Assembly (NCBI GenBank): GCA_900188465.1 | Contig: FZPE01000004.1 | Location: forward strand, 248,001 to 312,000 | From: Micrococcales bacterium KH10 | GTDB taxonomy: Bacteria > Actinomycetota > Actinomycetes > Actinomycetales > Cellulomonadaceae | Length of the DNA: 64,000 nucleotides | Reading direction: 5' to 3' | Part shown: piece after piece, positions 45,838-54,368 of the stretch | Numbering within the stretch: position 1 is the first letter of the stretch | How the letters are laid out: every line of letters starts with the position of its first letter | Position numbers and translations under genes: made by a program | Notes under the pieces: model-generated | The model's input: only the letters and a program-made list of their open reading frames with translations | Told to the model about the DNA's origin: nothing | The model's database searches: none

Positions 45838-47091
45838 TTACCGGCGCAGTACCATCCCTGCTGCGACAGTGCGGTTCGTCTGCTCGTCCACCAGGATGAA
45901 CGAACCGGTTTCACGGTTCTCGGTGTACGGATCGACGAATAATGGAGCGGTCACCCGCAGTGCGACTCGTCCGATCTCGTTCAACGACAGCTCAGTCGCC
46001 TCGGTGTCACGGTGCAGCGTGTTCACGTCCACCTGGTATTCGACATCGCGCACCAGTGCCCGTGCCCACCGCGTGGTGTGCTTGATCGCGTACTTCTTGC
46101 GCTGAGTCAGCGGCATGGTCTCATCCATCCAGCAGATCAGCGCTTCGATGTCCTGCGACTGTTGCGGGATGTTTTTGGGCCGCACCAGCATGTCGCCACG
46201 CGAGATATCGATGTCCTCGGCCAGACGCACCGTGACGGACATGGGAGGGAACGCCTCCTCCAATGGACCATTGGGCCCGTCGATGGCAGTGACGGTGGTC
46301 TCCAGGCCGCTGGGAAGAACTCGTATCGGATCCCCGACCTTGAGGATTCCGCTGGCGAGCATACCCGCGTAACCACGGTAGTCCGGGTGGGACGCGGTCT
46401 GCGGCCGCACCACGTACTGCACCGGGAAACGGACGTCGACGAGGTTGCGGTCCGAAGCGACGTGAACGTTCTCCAGGAACGACAGGAGAGTCGTACCGGA
46501 GTACCAGTCCATGTTCTCCGAACGCTCCACGACGTTGTCTCCCAGCAGAGCAGACAACGGGATGAAACTGAGGTCCTGAATAGTCAACTTGGCGGCGAAC
46601 TGGCGGAAGTCCTCCTGGATCTCCCGGAACCTGTCCTCCGACCAGTCGACGAGGTCCATCTTGTTGACGCACACCACGATGTGGGAGACCCCCAGCAGCG
46701 TGGCCAAGAAGGCGTGGCGGCGCGACTGTTCGGTGACGCCGTTGCGCGCGTCAACCAGGATCAGTGCGACGTTTGCCGTGGAGGCACCCGTGACCATGTT
46801 GCGGGTGTACTGCACATGGCCGGGGGTGTCGGCGATGATGAATTTGCGTCGCGGTGTCGCGAAGTAGCGGTAGGCGACATCGATAGTGATGCCCTGCTCG
46901 CGCTCGGCCCGCAGGCCGTCGGTGAGTAGCGACAAGTCAACGTAGTCGTTTCCGCGTCGCTTGGAGATCCGCTCGACATCGTCGAGCTGGTCCGAGAACA
47001 AACCCTTTGAGTCGTACAGGAGTCGTCCGATCAGGGTGCTTTTGCCGTCATCGACAGAACCGGCGGTTGCAAACCTAAGGAGGTCAGCCAT
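45838..47091 (-). CDS. cysN: Sulfate adenylyltransferase GTPase subunit
   Basis: 417 residues, EF-Tu-like. GTPase motifs: GSVDDGKST (about 11-19), ADTPGHVQYTRNMVTGAS, and NKMDLVDW. A domain 2/3 barrel follows. No APS kinase domain is fused at the C-terminus, unlike many actinobacterial CysNC proteins; APS kinase is encoded separately across the intergenic region. With CysD it makes APS from sulfate and ATP, driven by GTP. It starts 3 bp after cysD. Confidence 0.95.
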   Translation of the reverse strand: MADLLRFATAGSVDDGKSTLIGRLLYDSKGLFSDQLDDVERISKRRGNDYVDLSLLTDGLRAEREQGITIDVAYRYFATPRRKFIIADTPGHVQYTRNMVTGASTANVALILVDARNGVTEQSRRHAFLATLLGVSHIVVCVNKMDLVDWSEDRFREIQEDFRQFAAKLTIQDLSFIPLSALLGDNVVERSENMDWYSGTTLLSFLENVHVASDRNLVDVRFPVQYVVRPQTASHPDYRGYAGMLASGILKVGDPIRVLPSGLETTVTAIDGPNGPLEEAFPPMSVTVRLAEDIDISRGDMLVRPKNIPQQSQDIEALICWMDETMPLTQRKKYAIKHTTRWARALVRDVEYQVDVNTLHRDTEATELSLNEIGRVALRVTAPLFVDPYTENRETGSFILVDEQTNRTVAAGMVLRR

Positions 47092-47094
47092 TGT

Positions 47095-47997
47095 TTAAAA
47101 GTATCCTTCCCGCTTACGGTCTTCCATCGCGGTCTCAGAGACTTTGTCGTCGCCACGTGTGGCGCCGCGTTCCGTGAGCCGGACGGTTTCGATTTCAGCA
47201 ACGACCTTCGCGATGGTGTCCGCATCGGATTCGACGGCGGCCGTCAGGTTGGCGTCACCCATGGTGCGGTAGCGCACGCGGCGGACTTCGGAGGTCTCGC
47301 CCTCTTTGAGTTGGATGAACTCGTTGACCGCGAAGAGCATGCCGCCCCGGTCGACAACCTCGCGCTCATGCGCCAGGTACATCTGTGGGATCGGGATGTT
47401 CTGGGCTTCGATGTAGTGCCAGATGTCCAACTCGGTCCAGTTGGACAGCGGGAAGACGCGAATGTGCTCCCCAGGGGCCACCCGACCGTTGTACAGGTTC
47501 CACAGCTCGGGGCGCTGATTCTTCGGGTCCCACTGACCGAAGTCGTCACGGAACGAGAAGACGCGCTCCTTAGCCCGAGCTTTCTCCTCGTCGCGGCGAG
47601 CGCCACCGAAGAGAGCGTCAAAGCCGTGCTCTTCTGTCGCCTCCAGCAGCACCGGCGTCTGGATCCGGTTACGTGAACCGTTGGACTCCTCACGGACCAG
47701 ACCGCGCTCGATGGCGTCCGGTACGGATGCGACGATCAACTCGACACCGAGGTCCTGCACGAGCTTGTCGCGGAATGCCAGAACATCGGGGAAGTTCAGT
47801 CCGGTGTCGATGTGCATCACTGGGAACGGAACCCGCGCTGGAGCGAAGGCCTTCACAGCGAGCCAGAGCATCACAATCGAGTCTTTACCGCCTGAGAACA
47901 ACAAACAGGGTCGCTGCATCTCCGCAGCAACCTCACGAATGATGTGGATGCTTTCAGACTCGAGGGTGCGCCACTGGTCGAGAACCCTGGTGGTCAC
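47095..47997 (-). CDS. cysD: Sulfate adenylyltransferase catalytic subunit
   Basis: 300 residues. The PP-loop is LLFSGGKDSIVMLWLA (about 32-47); further motifs are PFPVMHIDTGLNFP, FGGARRDEEKARAKERVFSFRD and HIRVFPLSNWTELDIWHYI. It is full length and typical. The GTG start overlaps the cysQ stop by 4 bp, so cysQ-cysD-cysN form one minus-strand operon. Confidence 0.96.
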   Translation of the reverse strand: MTTRVLDQWRTLESESIHIIREVAAEMQRPCLLFSGGKDSIVMLWLAVKAFAPARVPFPVMHIDTGLNFPDVLAFRDKLVQDLGVELIVASVPDAIERGLVREESNGSRNRIQTPVLLEATEEHGFDALFGGARRDEEKARAKERVFSFRDDFGQWDPKNQRPELWNLYNGRVAPGEHIRVFPLSNWTELDIWHYIEAQNIPIPQMYLAHEREVVDRGGMLFAVNEFIQLKEGETSEVRRVRYRTMGDANLTAAVESDADTIAKVVAEIETVRLTERGATRGDDKVSETAMEDRKREGYF

Positions 47998-48785
47998 GAA
48001 TCTTGTCCTTCCAGTGATAGTGCATGGGCCACTGCTGACTGTACCGAATCAACGACGTCCTCGTCACACACGATGAGGTCAGGCACAGACAAATCTCGCC
48101 TGTTGTACACGATCGGTGTCCCGTCGATCCGGGATGTGAACATTCCGGCGTGTCGGGCGACGGCTACCGGTGCCGCTGAATCCCACTGGTACTGACCGCC
48201 AGCGTGTACATAGGCGTCAACGGTGCCATTGACGACGCTGATTGCCTTGACCCCAGCCGAACCCATGGCAACAGGCTCAGCATCGAGGGCTTCCAGAACA
48301 GCCTTGACGAAACTAGACGGGTGCGAGCGGCTGACCGCGACGCGCAGTTTCTCACCGGGCTTGGAGCGCGGGGCGATCTGTTGACCGGTGTGCAAAGTAA
48401 GACCACGTGCCGGAAGGGCGACGGCGCCCGCCGTCAGCCCATCCTGCTTGGTCCACAGAGCAACGTGAACCGCCCAGTCATCACGCCAAACCCCGGCGTC
48501 ATCGCGCTCGGAGTACTCTTTGGTGCCATCGAGCGGGTCGATGATCCACACCCGGTCAGCATCGAGCCGCGCCAGGTCATCGCGCGCTTCTTCCGACAGT
48601 ACGGCGTCGCCTGGCGCGAGTTCAGCGAGCAGTTCCGCGAGTCGCCGCTGAGCCGCAGCGTCTGCCTGGGTCTTGAGTTCACGAGGTTCATACGGCGCTT
48701 CGCCGATCTCTTCGCGAAGTGATAGCAGTACTTCTCCAGCGCTATCAGCGAGTCGGGCAGCAAGTTCGTGATCAGTTATGGTCAC
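47994..48785 (-). CDS. cysQ: 3'(2'),5'-bisphosphate nucleotidase
   Basis: 263 residues of the inositol monophosphatase superfamily. The metal-binding motif WIIDPLDGTKEY (about 79-90) and LSEEARDDL before it are characteristic of CysQ, which converts PAP to AMP and so removes the by-product of PAPS use. The second motif, usually WDxAAxxxV, is WDSAAPVAVARHAG. GTG start with GGAG upstream. First gene of the cysQDN operon, divergent from cysC. Confidence 0.9.
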   Translation of the reverse strand: MTITDHELAARLADSAGEVLLSLREEIGEAPYEPRELKTQADAAAQRRLAELLAELAPGDAVLSEEARDDLARLDADRVWIIDPLDGTKEYSERDDAGVWRDDWAVHVALWTKQDGLTAGAVALPARGLTLHTGQQIAPRSKPGEKLRVAVSRSHPSSFVKAVLEALDAEPVAMGSAGVKAISVVNGTVDAYVHAGGQYQWDSAAPVAVARHAGMFTSRIDGTPIVYNRRDLSVPDLIVCDEDVVDSVQSAVAHALSLEGQDS

Positions 48786-49031
48786 ACCATCTCCAGTGCA
48801 GTTTTACGGAATTTGTGTCGTCGTACTAGGTGATAAGCAGCAGGTTCCTGCTGCGTCACGACATCATCTTGACTCTAGTCGTTATGTATCCCAGTAGGCT
48901 GAGAACTGGACTAGCGCAGTCCCACTTCAGTGGGTGATCATGGCTGACGAATACCCTACCCGTCGGTTACAGATTCGGCCAATGACGCATGTCACGCTCT
49001 GAGACGGCTGGGTGATGATTGAAGGAGACAG
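48786..49031. promoter_or_regulatory. Divergent cys control region with an inverted-repeat structure
   Basis: This 246-bp gap separates cysQDN (minus) from cysC (plus). At 48837-48854, GCAGCAG and CTGCTGC form a perfect 7-bp hairpin; outside it TGTCGT (48816-48821) and ACGACA (48858-48863) form a second inverted repeat. Together they could be an operator or an mRNA structure in the cysQ leader. GAAGGAGA precedes cysC. No SAM-type aptamer is visible here. Confidence 0.5.
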
Positions 49032-50312
49032 ATGTCTGAGTTAGCGCAGATCGTGCTTGACGGTTCCGGAGTGGACATGGTCGAAGCGATGCTGTCCGGG
49101 TTCGTGTCGCCACAGGACGTGGTGGTCCGCGGTCTGGATTTGCCGACAGCGTCTGGGGGCAGCGCCGCTGTGGCGGCCGCAGTGCGATTCCTCGATGCGG
49201 AGAACACTCCGATCGGAGAGGTTGAACTCGTCCGCGCTGCAGAACTGCAGGATGCGCCTTGGTCGATACAGTCGGTTGCCCCGGTTAAACCGCTTGCCAG
49301 GCAACACGGCGTGCTTGCCGATGTGCGTTACCGCGTTCCATCGACTACGGTTGCCGGTTACTTCGCTCAGGGCCGTGAGACGGTGCTGGTCGCAGGCTTG
49401 CCTGCCTTCGCGGATCTGGACCAGGTATGGCAGAGCCTAGGGGACGCGGCTCAGGCACCGGTGTGGTGTGTACTGTCATCCAGGGCGCGTGGTGGCTTGG
49501 ATCCCGCTGCTGGCATTGCGCGAGCCATCGCAGAGACGATCGATAGGGGCGAACTGCGCGGGGATCTGGTCGTGATCCCTGATGTATCCGTAGCTGCCGA
49601 TCCTGCGTACCCACGTTTTGAGTTTGTCGATTCGGACTTGAACGTCGCCAGTTTGCTGACGCGCCTAGGCGCGTCAAACGCGATCATATTGGACAGCACC
49701 TTGGACGAGCGGCTCAGCCGTGTTGCACCACGGCCTGTTTTGGACGAGTACCAGCGGTCGGCTCGTAGAACTGCGAGCAAGGGAGCGGTCGTCCTTTTCT
49801 CGGGCCTGTCCGGGTCCGGGAAGTCGACTGTCGCCAAGGCCTTCGCAGCCCGGGTCGAGGCCGAGGGCGTGATGAGGACCGTGTTGGTTGACGGCGATGA
49901 AGCCAGGCAGATGCTGTCTGCCGGTCTGGGCTTCGACCGTGCGTCACGAGACCTCAATGTGGAGCGGCTCGGTTACGTGGCATCGATGGCGTCGAGTGTT
50001 GGCGCGCTCGCAGTGCTGGCGCCGATTGCGCCGTTTGCTGAGGCTCGGGGACGAGTGCGCCAGCGGGCTGAGGCAGTCGGGGAGTTCATCCTGATACATA
50101 TCTCCACCCCGCTCGAGATCTGCGAGGCACGCGATCGCAAGGGTTTGTACGCAAAAGCCCGGGCAGGGGAGATCCCGGACTTCACCGGTATCTCGTCACC
50201 GTACGAGGAGCCCACCGATGCAGATCTCGCAATCGACACAGGTGCTGTTTCAGTGGACGAGGCAGTGGATCAAGTGTGGGAGCTAGCCGCTGCACGACTG
50301 GGGTGGGCGTAG
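49032..50312 (+). CDS. cysC: APS kinase with degenerate ATP-sulfurylase-like N-terminal domain
   Basis: 426 residues, about twice the size of plain APS kinase. Residues 250-426 are APS kinase: P-loop GLSGSGKS (258-265), VDGDEARQMLSAGLGFD, DLNVERLGYVA, and GLYAKARAGEIPDFTGISSPYE. It makes PAPS from APS. Residues 1-240 look like a decayed ATP sulfurylase (Sat): VEAMLSGFVSP resembles the Sat GxFSPLxGF motif and FLDAENTPIGEVEL the next strands, but the catalytic RNP/HxxH motifs are missing. CysDN would supply the real activity. GAAGGAGA precedes the ATG. Confidence 0.85.
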   Translation: MSELAQIVLDGSGVDMVEAMLSGFVSPQDVVVRGLDLPTASGGSAAVAAAVRFLDAENTPIGEVELVRAAELQDAPWSIQSVAPVKPLARQHGVLADVRYRVPSTTVAGYFAQGRETVLVAGLPAFADLDQVWQSLGDAAQAPVWCVLSSRARGGLDPAAGIARAIAETIDRGELRGDLVVIPDVSVAADPAYPRFEFVDSDLNVASLLTRLGASNAIILDSTLDERLSRVAPRPVLDEYQRSARRTASKGAVVLFSGLSGSGKSTVAKAFAARVEAEGVMRTVLVDGDEARQMLSAGLGFDRASRDLNVERLGYVASMASSVGALAVLAPIAPFAEARGRVRQRAEAVGEFILIHISTPLEICEARDRKGLYAKARAGEIPDFTGISSPYEEPTDADLAIDTGAVSVDEAVDQVWELAAARLGWA

Positions 50313-50419
50313 TCTCGCCGATATCGGTTCGATAGACTGCACCAGGACCGCGAGATGTTTGCGAGGCGTGGCTAACGACAATCGAGTCACCACGCACCAA
50401 CGTGAGTTTTGGAGGAAAG

Positions 50420-50878
50420 ATGCAGATCACTGCCCGTGTGGACTATGGAGTTCGCGCGCTGGTGGCGTTGGCTGCCATGGAAGGAGCTGCAGCGACCGGC
50501 CCCAAACTCGCCGAAGATCAGGACATCCCAGTGAAGTTCCTCGAGAGCATCCTGCGCGATCTCAAGCGCGACGGGCTCGTGGTCGCGTACCGAGGACGAT
50601 TCGGCGGCTACCAATTAGGACGGGATGCGGACGACATCTACATCGCCGACGTAGTGCGCGCGGTCGATGGACCGTTGGCGGCAGTGCGCGGGTTGCCGCC
50701 GGAGAACGTCAAATATCAGGGATCAGCCGAGGTCTTGACATCTGTCTGGGTAGCAGTGCGCGCATCACTGCGTTCGGTGCTCGAGGAAGTCAGCATCGCC
50801 GATATCGTCGCGAAGCGGCTTCCTGAGGATGTCACCGGCTTGCTACGTGACGATGACGCGTGGAAACGACGCAAGTGA
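50420..50878 (+). CDS. Rrf2 family transcriptional regulator without cluster cysteines
   Basis: 152 residues from the ATG at 50420, which follows GGAGGAAAG. The winged-helix N-terminus reads ITARVDYGVRALVALAA, then the recognition region PVKFLESILRDLKRDGLV and the wing RGRFGGYQLGR. The protein has no cysteine at all, so it cannot bind an Fe-S cluster as IscR and NsrR do; it is closer in type to CymR, which controls cysteine metabolism. Its place directly after cysC suggests control of the cys genes, but this is inference. Confidence 0.85.
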   Translation: MQITARVDYGVRALVALAAMEGAAATGPKLAEDQDIPVKFLESILRDLKRDGLVVAYRGRFGGYQLGRDADDIYIADVVRAVDGPLAAVRGLPPENVKYQGSAEVLTSVWVAVRASLRSVLEEVSIADIVAKRLPEDVTGLLRDDDAWKRRK

Positions 50879-51843
50879 GTGCGTCGTCGGTCGACCAACA
50901 ACCAGGCAACGGGCGCGAACCCGCACAGTTGACGGCATTGCTGTACGCGATGCGTGTGTGGCGCACCAAAGTCCGCCACATCGCTGATCCGGTTGAACCA
51001 ACCGGTCAATTGACCGCCGCCGGACGAGCGGAACGGGCGGGCCTGGACCAGTCGCAGCGTGATCAGGTGGTGCGGCAGGTAGCGGGGTTGGACTCGTCCT
51101 GGCGTGAGACTGTGTTGAATCCGCTGCGGGCAGCTGACGATGGCACCTTGCAGTGGTGCGGTTTTCATGTGCGCCAACCAGACCAGACGGCGTGCGTGCC
51201 GACCGTATTGGCTGTGCAATCCGCGCGCGGAAACATCGCGCTGGCACTGTGGCTGGTCAGCGGGATCGACACGATTGGAATTGAAACGCAACTGCGTAAA
51301 GTTGTACGAGATTCCCTGCCTGCATCGAGTTCGAATCACGATGAGCCGCAGGGCGGCGAGGCGGGGAGCCATCAAGCTCAGATCGCGGCCCGGTTCGGTG
51401 CGCTGGTTCGTTATTTCCAGTTTCGTGCCACTCATCGAGGACGAGTTCGCCTCTGGCCCAGTGCGTGGGGTACGCCACCATGGGGTGCGGCACGAGTCGC
51501 GCGATACGGCCAGTACCGGTTCACTTCCCGTTTGGTCAATGATTTAGCCGCTGACAGCGTCAAACACGTCGTGGGTGCTGCCGTCATAGCCGCGGATCGC
51601 GGTGTGCCGAGCGTGCTGTACGTCGGCGGGGACAGTTCTACGAAGTATCGTGATGCGGTTCCTCGTCACGCAATACTGCTACATAGTTCTGACGGCGCGG
51701 GTCTAGCGGTGTTTGAACCATCTGCCGGGCGAATCATCCCGGTCGCGCCGGAAGAATTGGCGCGCAGCGGTGGCCCTCGTCAGGCGTACGCAGGTTGGTC
51801 CCACATCGGATGGGCCGTGGTTCCGGTGCAACCCGACGTCTAA
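50875..51843 (+). CDS. Conserved-looking protein of unknown function downstream of the Rrf2 regulator
   Basis: 322 residues from the GTG at 50875, which overlaps the regulator stop (GTGA); a GTG at 50860 is also possible. No domain is recognised. An aromatic and basic centre (about 180-225: GALVRYFQFRATHRGRVRLWPSAWGTPP) is followed by a more regular C-terminal half (GAAVIAADRGVPSVLYVGG, then RHAILLHSSDGAGLAVFEPSAGRIIPV), which looks like an alternating alpha/beta fold. No signal or membrane segment. The overlap suggests it is co-translated with the regulator. Confidence 0.6.
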   Translation: MSASSVDQQPGNGREPAQLTALLYAMRVWRTKVRHIADPVEPTGQLTAAGRAERAGLDQSQRDQVVRQVAGLDSSWRETVLNPLRAADDGTLQWCGFHVRQPDQTACVPTVLAVQSARGNIALALWLVSGIDTIGIETQLRKVVRDSLPASSSNHDEPQGGEAGSHQAQIAARFGALVRYFQFRATHRGRVRLWPSAWGTPPWGAARVARYGQYRFTSRLVNDLAADSVKHVVGAAVIAADRGVPSVLYVGGDSSTKYRDAVPRHAILLHSSDGAGLAVFEPSAGRIIPVAPEELARSGGPRQAYAGWSHIGWAVVPVQPDV

Positions 51844-51910
51844 AAACGGGCCTTTAACGAGTCACGATTGATCGATTTCAGTTAGCGTGTATGCATGCGA
51901 AGGAGAATCG

Positions 51911-52597
51911 ATGCCATCCGGTTATGAAGAACTTATTGCAATCGTTGATCACACAGAACTTCTCCCGCAGGCGACATCGCGGGATGCTCAAGTGGCATTC
52001 GATGTCGCAGCCACGTTGGGAACGTACGGCTGCTGTGTCGCGCCGAATCGACTGGCTCGGCTAGAGCGCGGAACCTCGCCGGTCAAGTTGGTCGCTGTTT
52101 GCGGGTTCCCCTCTGGAGCGCACTCGGCACAGACCAAGGCGACGGAGGCGGTTGCCAGTGTTCGCGATGGCGCAGACGAGATCGATCTGGTGATGAATCT
52201 TGGTGCCGCCAAGGCCGGTGAATGGGGGCGAGTCACCGACGGCATTGAAATCGTGCGCCTTGCGATCGATGAGGCGGTGGCCGAACTAGGGCGCGACCCG
52301 GTCGTGCTGAAGGTGATTGTCGAATCGGCGATCTTGTCCGATGACGAGGTGGTTCGAGCCTGTTACGCCGCAGCTGAAGCTGGTGCTGACTATGTGAAGA
52401 CTTCGACTGGTTTTCACGGTGCAGGGGGAGCAACGCCGCATGCTGTCGAGTTGATGGCACGTACGGTTGCGGGTGAGATGGGCCTCAAAGCCTCGGGTGG
52501 AATCCGCACGCTTGACGACGTGCGGCGCATGGTCGATGCGGGAGCCACCCGGCTGGGTCTTTCGCGAACGAGCGAGATTTTCCGCGAAGCACTATAA
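51911..52597 (+). CDS. deoC: Deoxyribose-phosphate aldolase
   Basis: 228 residues from the ATG at 51911 with GAAGGAG upstream (an ATG at 51887 is out-competed). TIM barrel with VAVCGFPSGAHSAQTKATEA, the Asp in DEIDLVMN (D92), Lys134 (VLKVIVE), the Schiff-base Lys163 in YVKTSTGFHGAGGATPHAV and Lys193 in GLKASGGIRT. It cleaves deoxyribose-5-phosphate to acetaldehyde and glyceraldehyde-3-phosphate in deoxynucleoside use. No other deo genes are nearby. Confidence 0.95.
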   Translation: MPSGYEELIAIVDHTELLPQATSRDAQVAFDVAATLGTYGCCVAPNRLARLERGTSPVKLVAVCGFPSGAHSAQTKATEAVASVRDGADEIDLVMNLGAAKAGEWGRVTDGIEIVRLAIDEAVAELGRDPVVLKVIVESAILSDDEVVRACYAAAEAGADYVKTSTGFHGAGGATPHAVELMARTVAGEMGLKASGGIRTLDDVRRMVDAGATRLGLSRTSEIFREAL

Positions 52598-52656
52598 CCT
52601 TCTCGAATGGCATGGTATTGCGCCTGTAACTCGGCACGTTAATTACGATGCTGGTC

Positions 52657-52662
52657 TAGTCT
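52657..52662 (+). promoter_or_regulatory. Leaderless -10 element of the binding lipoprotein gene
   Basis: TAGTCT, 6 bases before the ATG at 52669, with no ribosome binding site. Confidence 0.55.
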
Positions 52663-52668
52663 TCAACT

Positions 52669-53847
52669 ATGAAGTCTCGATTTGGCACAGGCGTCGCGTT
52701 GGTGGCCGCTGCTGCACTGTTCGTGGCCGGGTGCACTGCTGAGACTGAGCGTTCTGCTGCTCCGCCGCAGGAGCAGCACAGCAGCGAGCAACAGCTAGCG
52801 CCGGAGCCGCCCAACGAATCACAGTGGCGGGTGCTCGAACGGGACAGTCTGGTCGGTTTCATCCACGACAAGTTCGTCGCTACCTCCTGGGATCCGGACG
52901 AGCAGTTACTCATGGACACGATTAGTGCTCATGGGTATCGCGGCGAGGGGTACGCGGACTTCGGTCTGGACCTTACTGACACGCAGACACTAACCAGCAA
53001 GATCGACAGTTGGGTGAACGAGGGCGCTGCCGCCATCATCATTGAATCGACTCTCTGGGAAGACCTGGGCGACAGCGTGCAGCAGGCGCGCGAGGCGGGC
53101 GTGCGGGTGATCTCATACCTGAAGCCAGCACCTGAATCAATCGAGATCGACGCGCACGTCGGTGTCGAATCGGAAACATATCAACGCGCACAGCTGAAGC
53201 AACTCGTATCCATGCTGCAGGTCAAGGGCGCCGCCAAACCTTGGCGTATTGCTTCGGTGTCGCACCACAGTGCGGTTGGTCTTCCGACCGATGTTGCAGT
53301 CGAGGAAAGAATCATCGACGAACTCGTCACGGACGGGACTCTCACCGCATCCGACGATATAGAACTGCTTACGTTTGAGTGGGAGAAGCACGATAACCGC
53401 AACACGTCCAAGAAACTGGGCCGGTGGCTCGGGAAGCAGGAGGGCATCGACGGGGCAATCTTCTCCGACAGCACCACGTTGCGCACGATGCGCCGACTTG
53501 AGCATTTGTCCCCAACCCTGCCAGTTGTTAGCGGTGAGGCGATGACCGGTCATGGTCCCGACCTTGAAACCGCAGAGATGATCGCCCGCAACCGCCACTA
53601 TGCGGCAGTATTCGTACCTGCCTCGGTACAGGTCGACCTTGTTGTGGACGTGCTGGATGCTTTTCGAGACGGCACCGACAGTTCATTGGATCGGCTCAAA
53701 CGCGATGGTGTTCCAACTGAACTGCCCGTGGCGGTGCCTGAACCTGTCACACTCACGCGGGATAGTTACCGGGAACTCGTAGATCGATTCCCCAATGATC
53801 TGATGTACGTCCAACACATATTCGACGAATGGGTGACCGGAAAGTGA
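52669..53847 (+). CDS. Orphan periplasmic-binding-type lipoprotein (type 1 sugar-binding fold)
   Basis: 392 residues. Lipoprotein signal with lipobox FVAGC (Cys22) and a Gln/Glu-rich tether. From about 55 it resembles type 1 periplasmic sugar-binding proteins: LVGFIHDKFVATSWDPDEQLLMDTISAHGYRG, SKIDSWVNEGAAAIIIES, GVRVISYLKPAP, and a C-terminal helix pair. No permease or ATPase gene is adjacent, so it may serve a transporter elsewhere, sense a sugar, or be a loner receptor. It is 71 bp after deoC but has its own promoter; a deoxyribose or nucleoside link is only a guess. Confidence 0.75.
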   Translation: MKSRFGTGVALVAAAALFVAGCTAETERSAAPPQEQHSSEQQLAPEPPNESQWRVLERDSLVGFIHDKFVATSWDPDEQLLMDTISAHGYRGEGYADFGLDLTDTQTLTSKIDSWVNEGAAAIIIESTLWEDLGDSVQQAREAGVRVISYLKPAPESIEIDAHVGVESETYQRAQLKQLVSMLQVKGAAKPWRIASVSHHSAVGLPTDVAVEERIIDELVTDGTLTASDDIELLTFEWEKHDNRNTSKKLGRWLGKQEGIDGAIFSDSTTLRTMRRLEHLSPTLPVVSGEAMTGHGPDLETAEMIARNRHYAAVFVPASVQVDLVVDVLDAFRDGTDSSLDRLKRDGVPTELPVAVPEPVTLTRDSYRELVDRFPNDLMYVQHIFDEWVTGK

Positions 53848-53855
53848 GCGCGTCA

Positions 53856-54368
53856 TCACTGGCGCTGCAGGCCGCGCCGCAGTGCGGCCAGATAGATCGG
53901 CCACTGCTCGCCGAAAGCGCTGAGCAACTCGTACCGGGGCACCTCGTCAATGGGAACCCAGCGCAATTCGATGCTTTCTGCGTCCTGCGCTTCCAACACG
54001 GGACGTGCAAGGCTGTCCAAGATCGCAAGTTGTGTGGTGTACGACCACATGCCGTGGTCGAGCACGACGGTTCCGACAACACGGATATGTTCGGAACGGA
54101 TCCCGGCTTCCTCGCCAGCCTCGCGCAGTGCGCCTTCCAGGGCCGTTTCGCCGGTCGCGATGGCGCCCCCGGGAATCCCCCAGGTGCCGCCCTGGTGACT
54201 CCACAAAGCTCGGTGCTGAAGTAAGACGTGCGACGCAGTGCCCGTTATCGCATCGAGAGAAGCGACGAGCACACCCGCGGCTCCTTCGAGTCCCCAATGT
54301 CTGCGACCGCAGGAGCATTCCACCCAGCCATCGCCAGGCAGCCGTGGATGACGCAGATCAGTCTTCAA
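53856..54368 (-). CDS. NUDIX hydrolase
   Basis: 170 residues. The NUDIX box is intact: [23 protein letters not shown] (about 66-90, G-x5-E-x7-REAGEEAGI). Before it are [20 protein letters not shown], and the N-terminus has a CSCGRRHWG segment that may bind metal or be an adaptor. It would cleave a nucleoside diphosphate-linked compound; the substrate is unknown. The TTG start overlaps the accA stop by 11 bp, so it is translationally coupled to the carboxylase gene. Confidence 0.85.
   Translation of the reverse strand: MKTDLRHPRLPGDGWVECSCGRRHWGLEGAAGVLVASLDAITGTASHVLLQHRALWSHQGGTWGIPGGAIATGETALEGALREAGEEAGIRSEHIRVVGTVVLDHGMWSYTTQLAILDSLARPVLEAQDAESIELRWVPIDEVPRYELLSAFGEQWPIYLAALRRGLQRQ

Noticed and set aside
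46012-46929. 305-codon open frame antisense to cysN
   Set aside because: Mirror of cysN codon bias; the protein is His/Val/Asp-rich without a fold signature, and cysN is beyond doubt.
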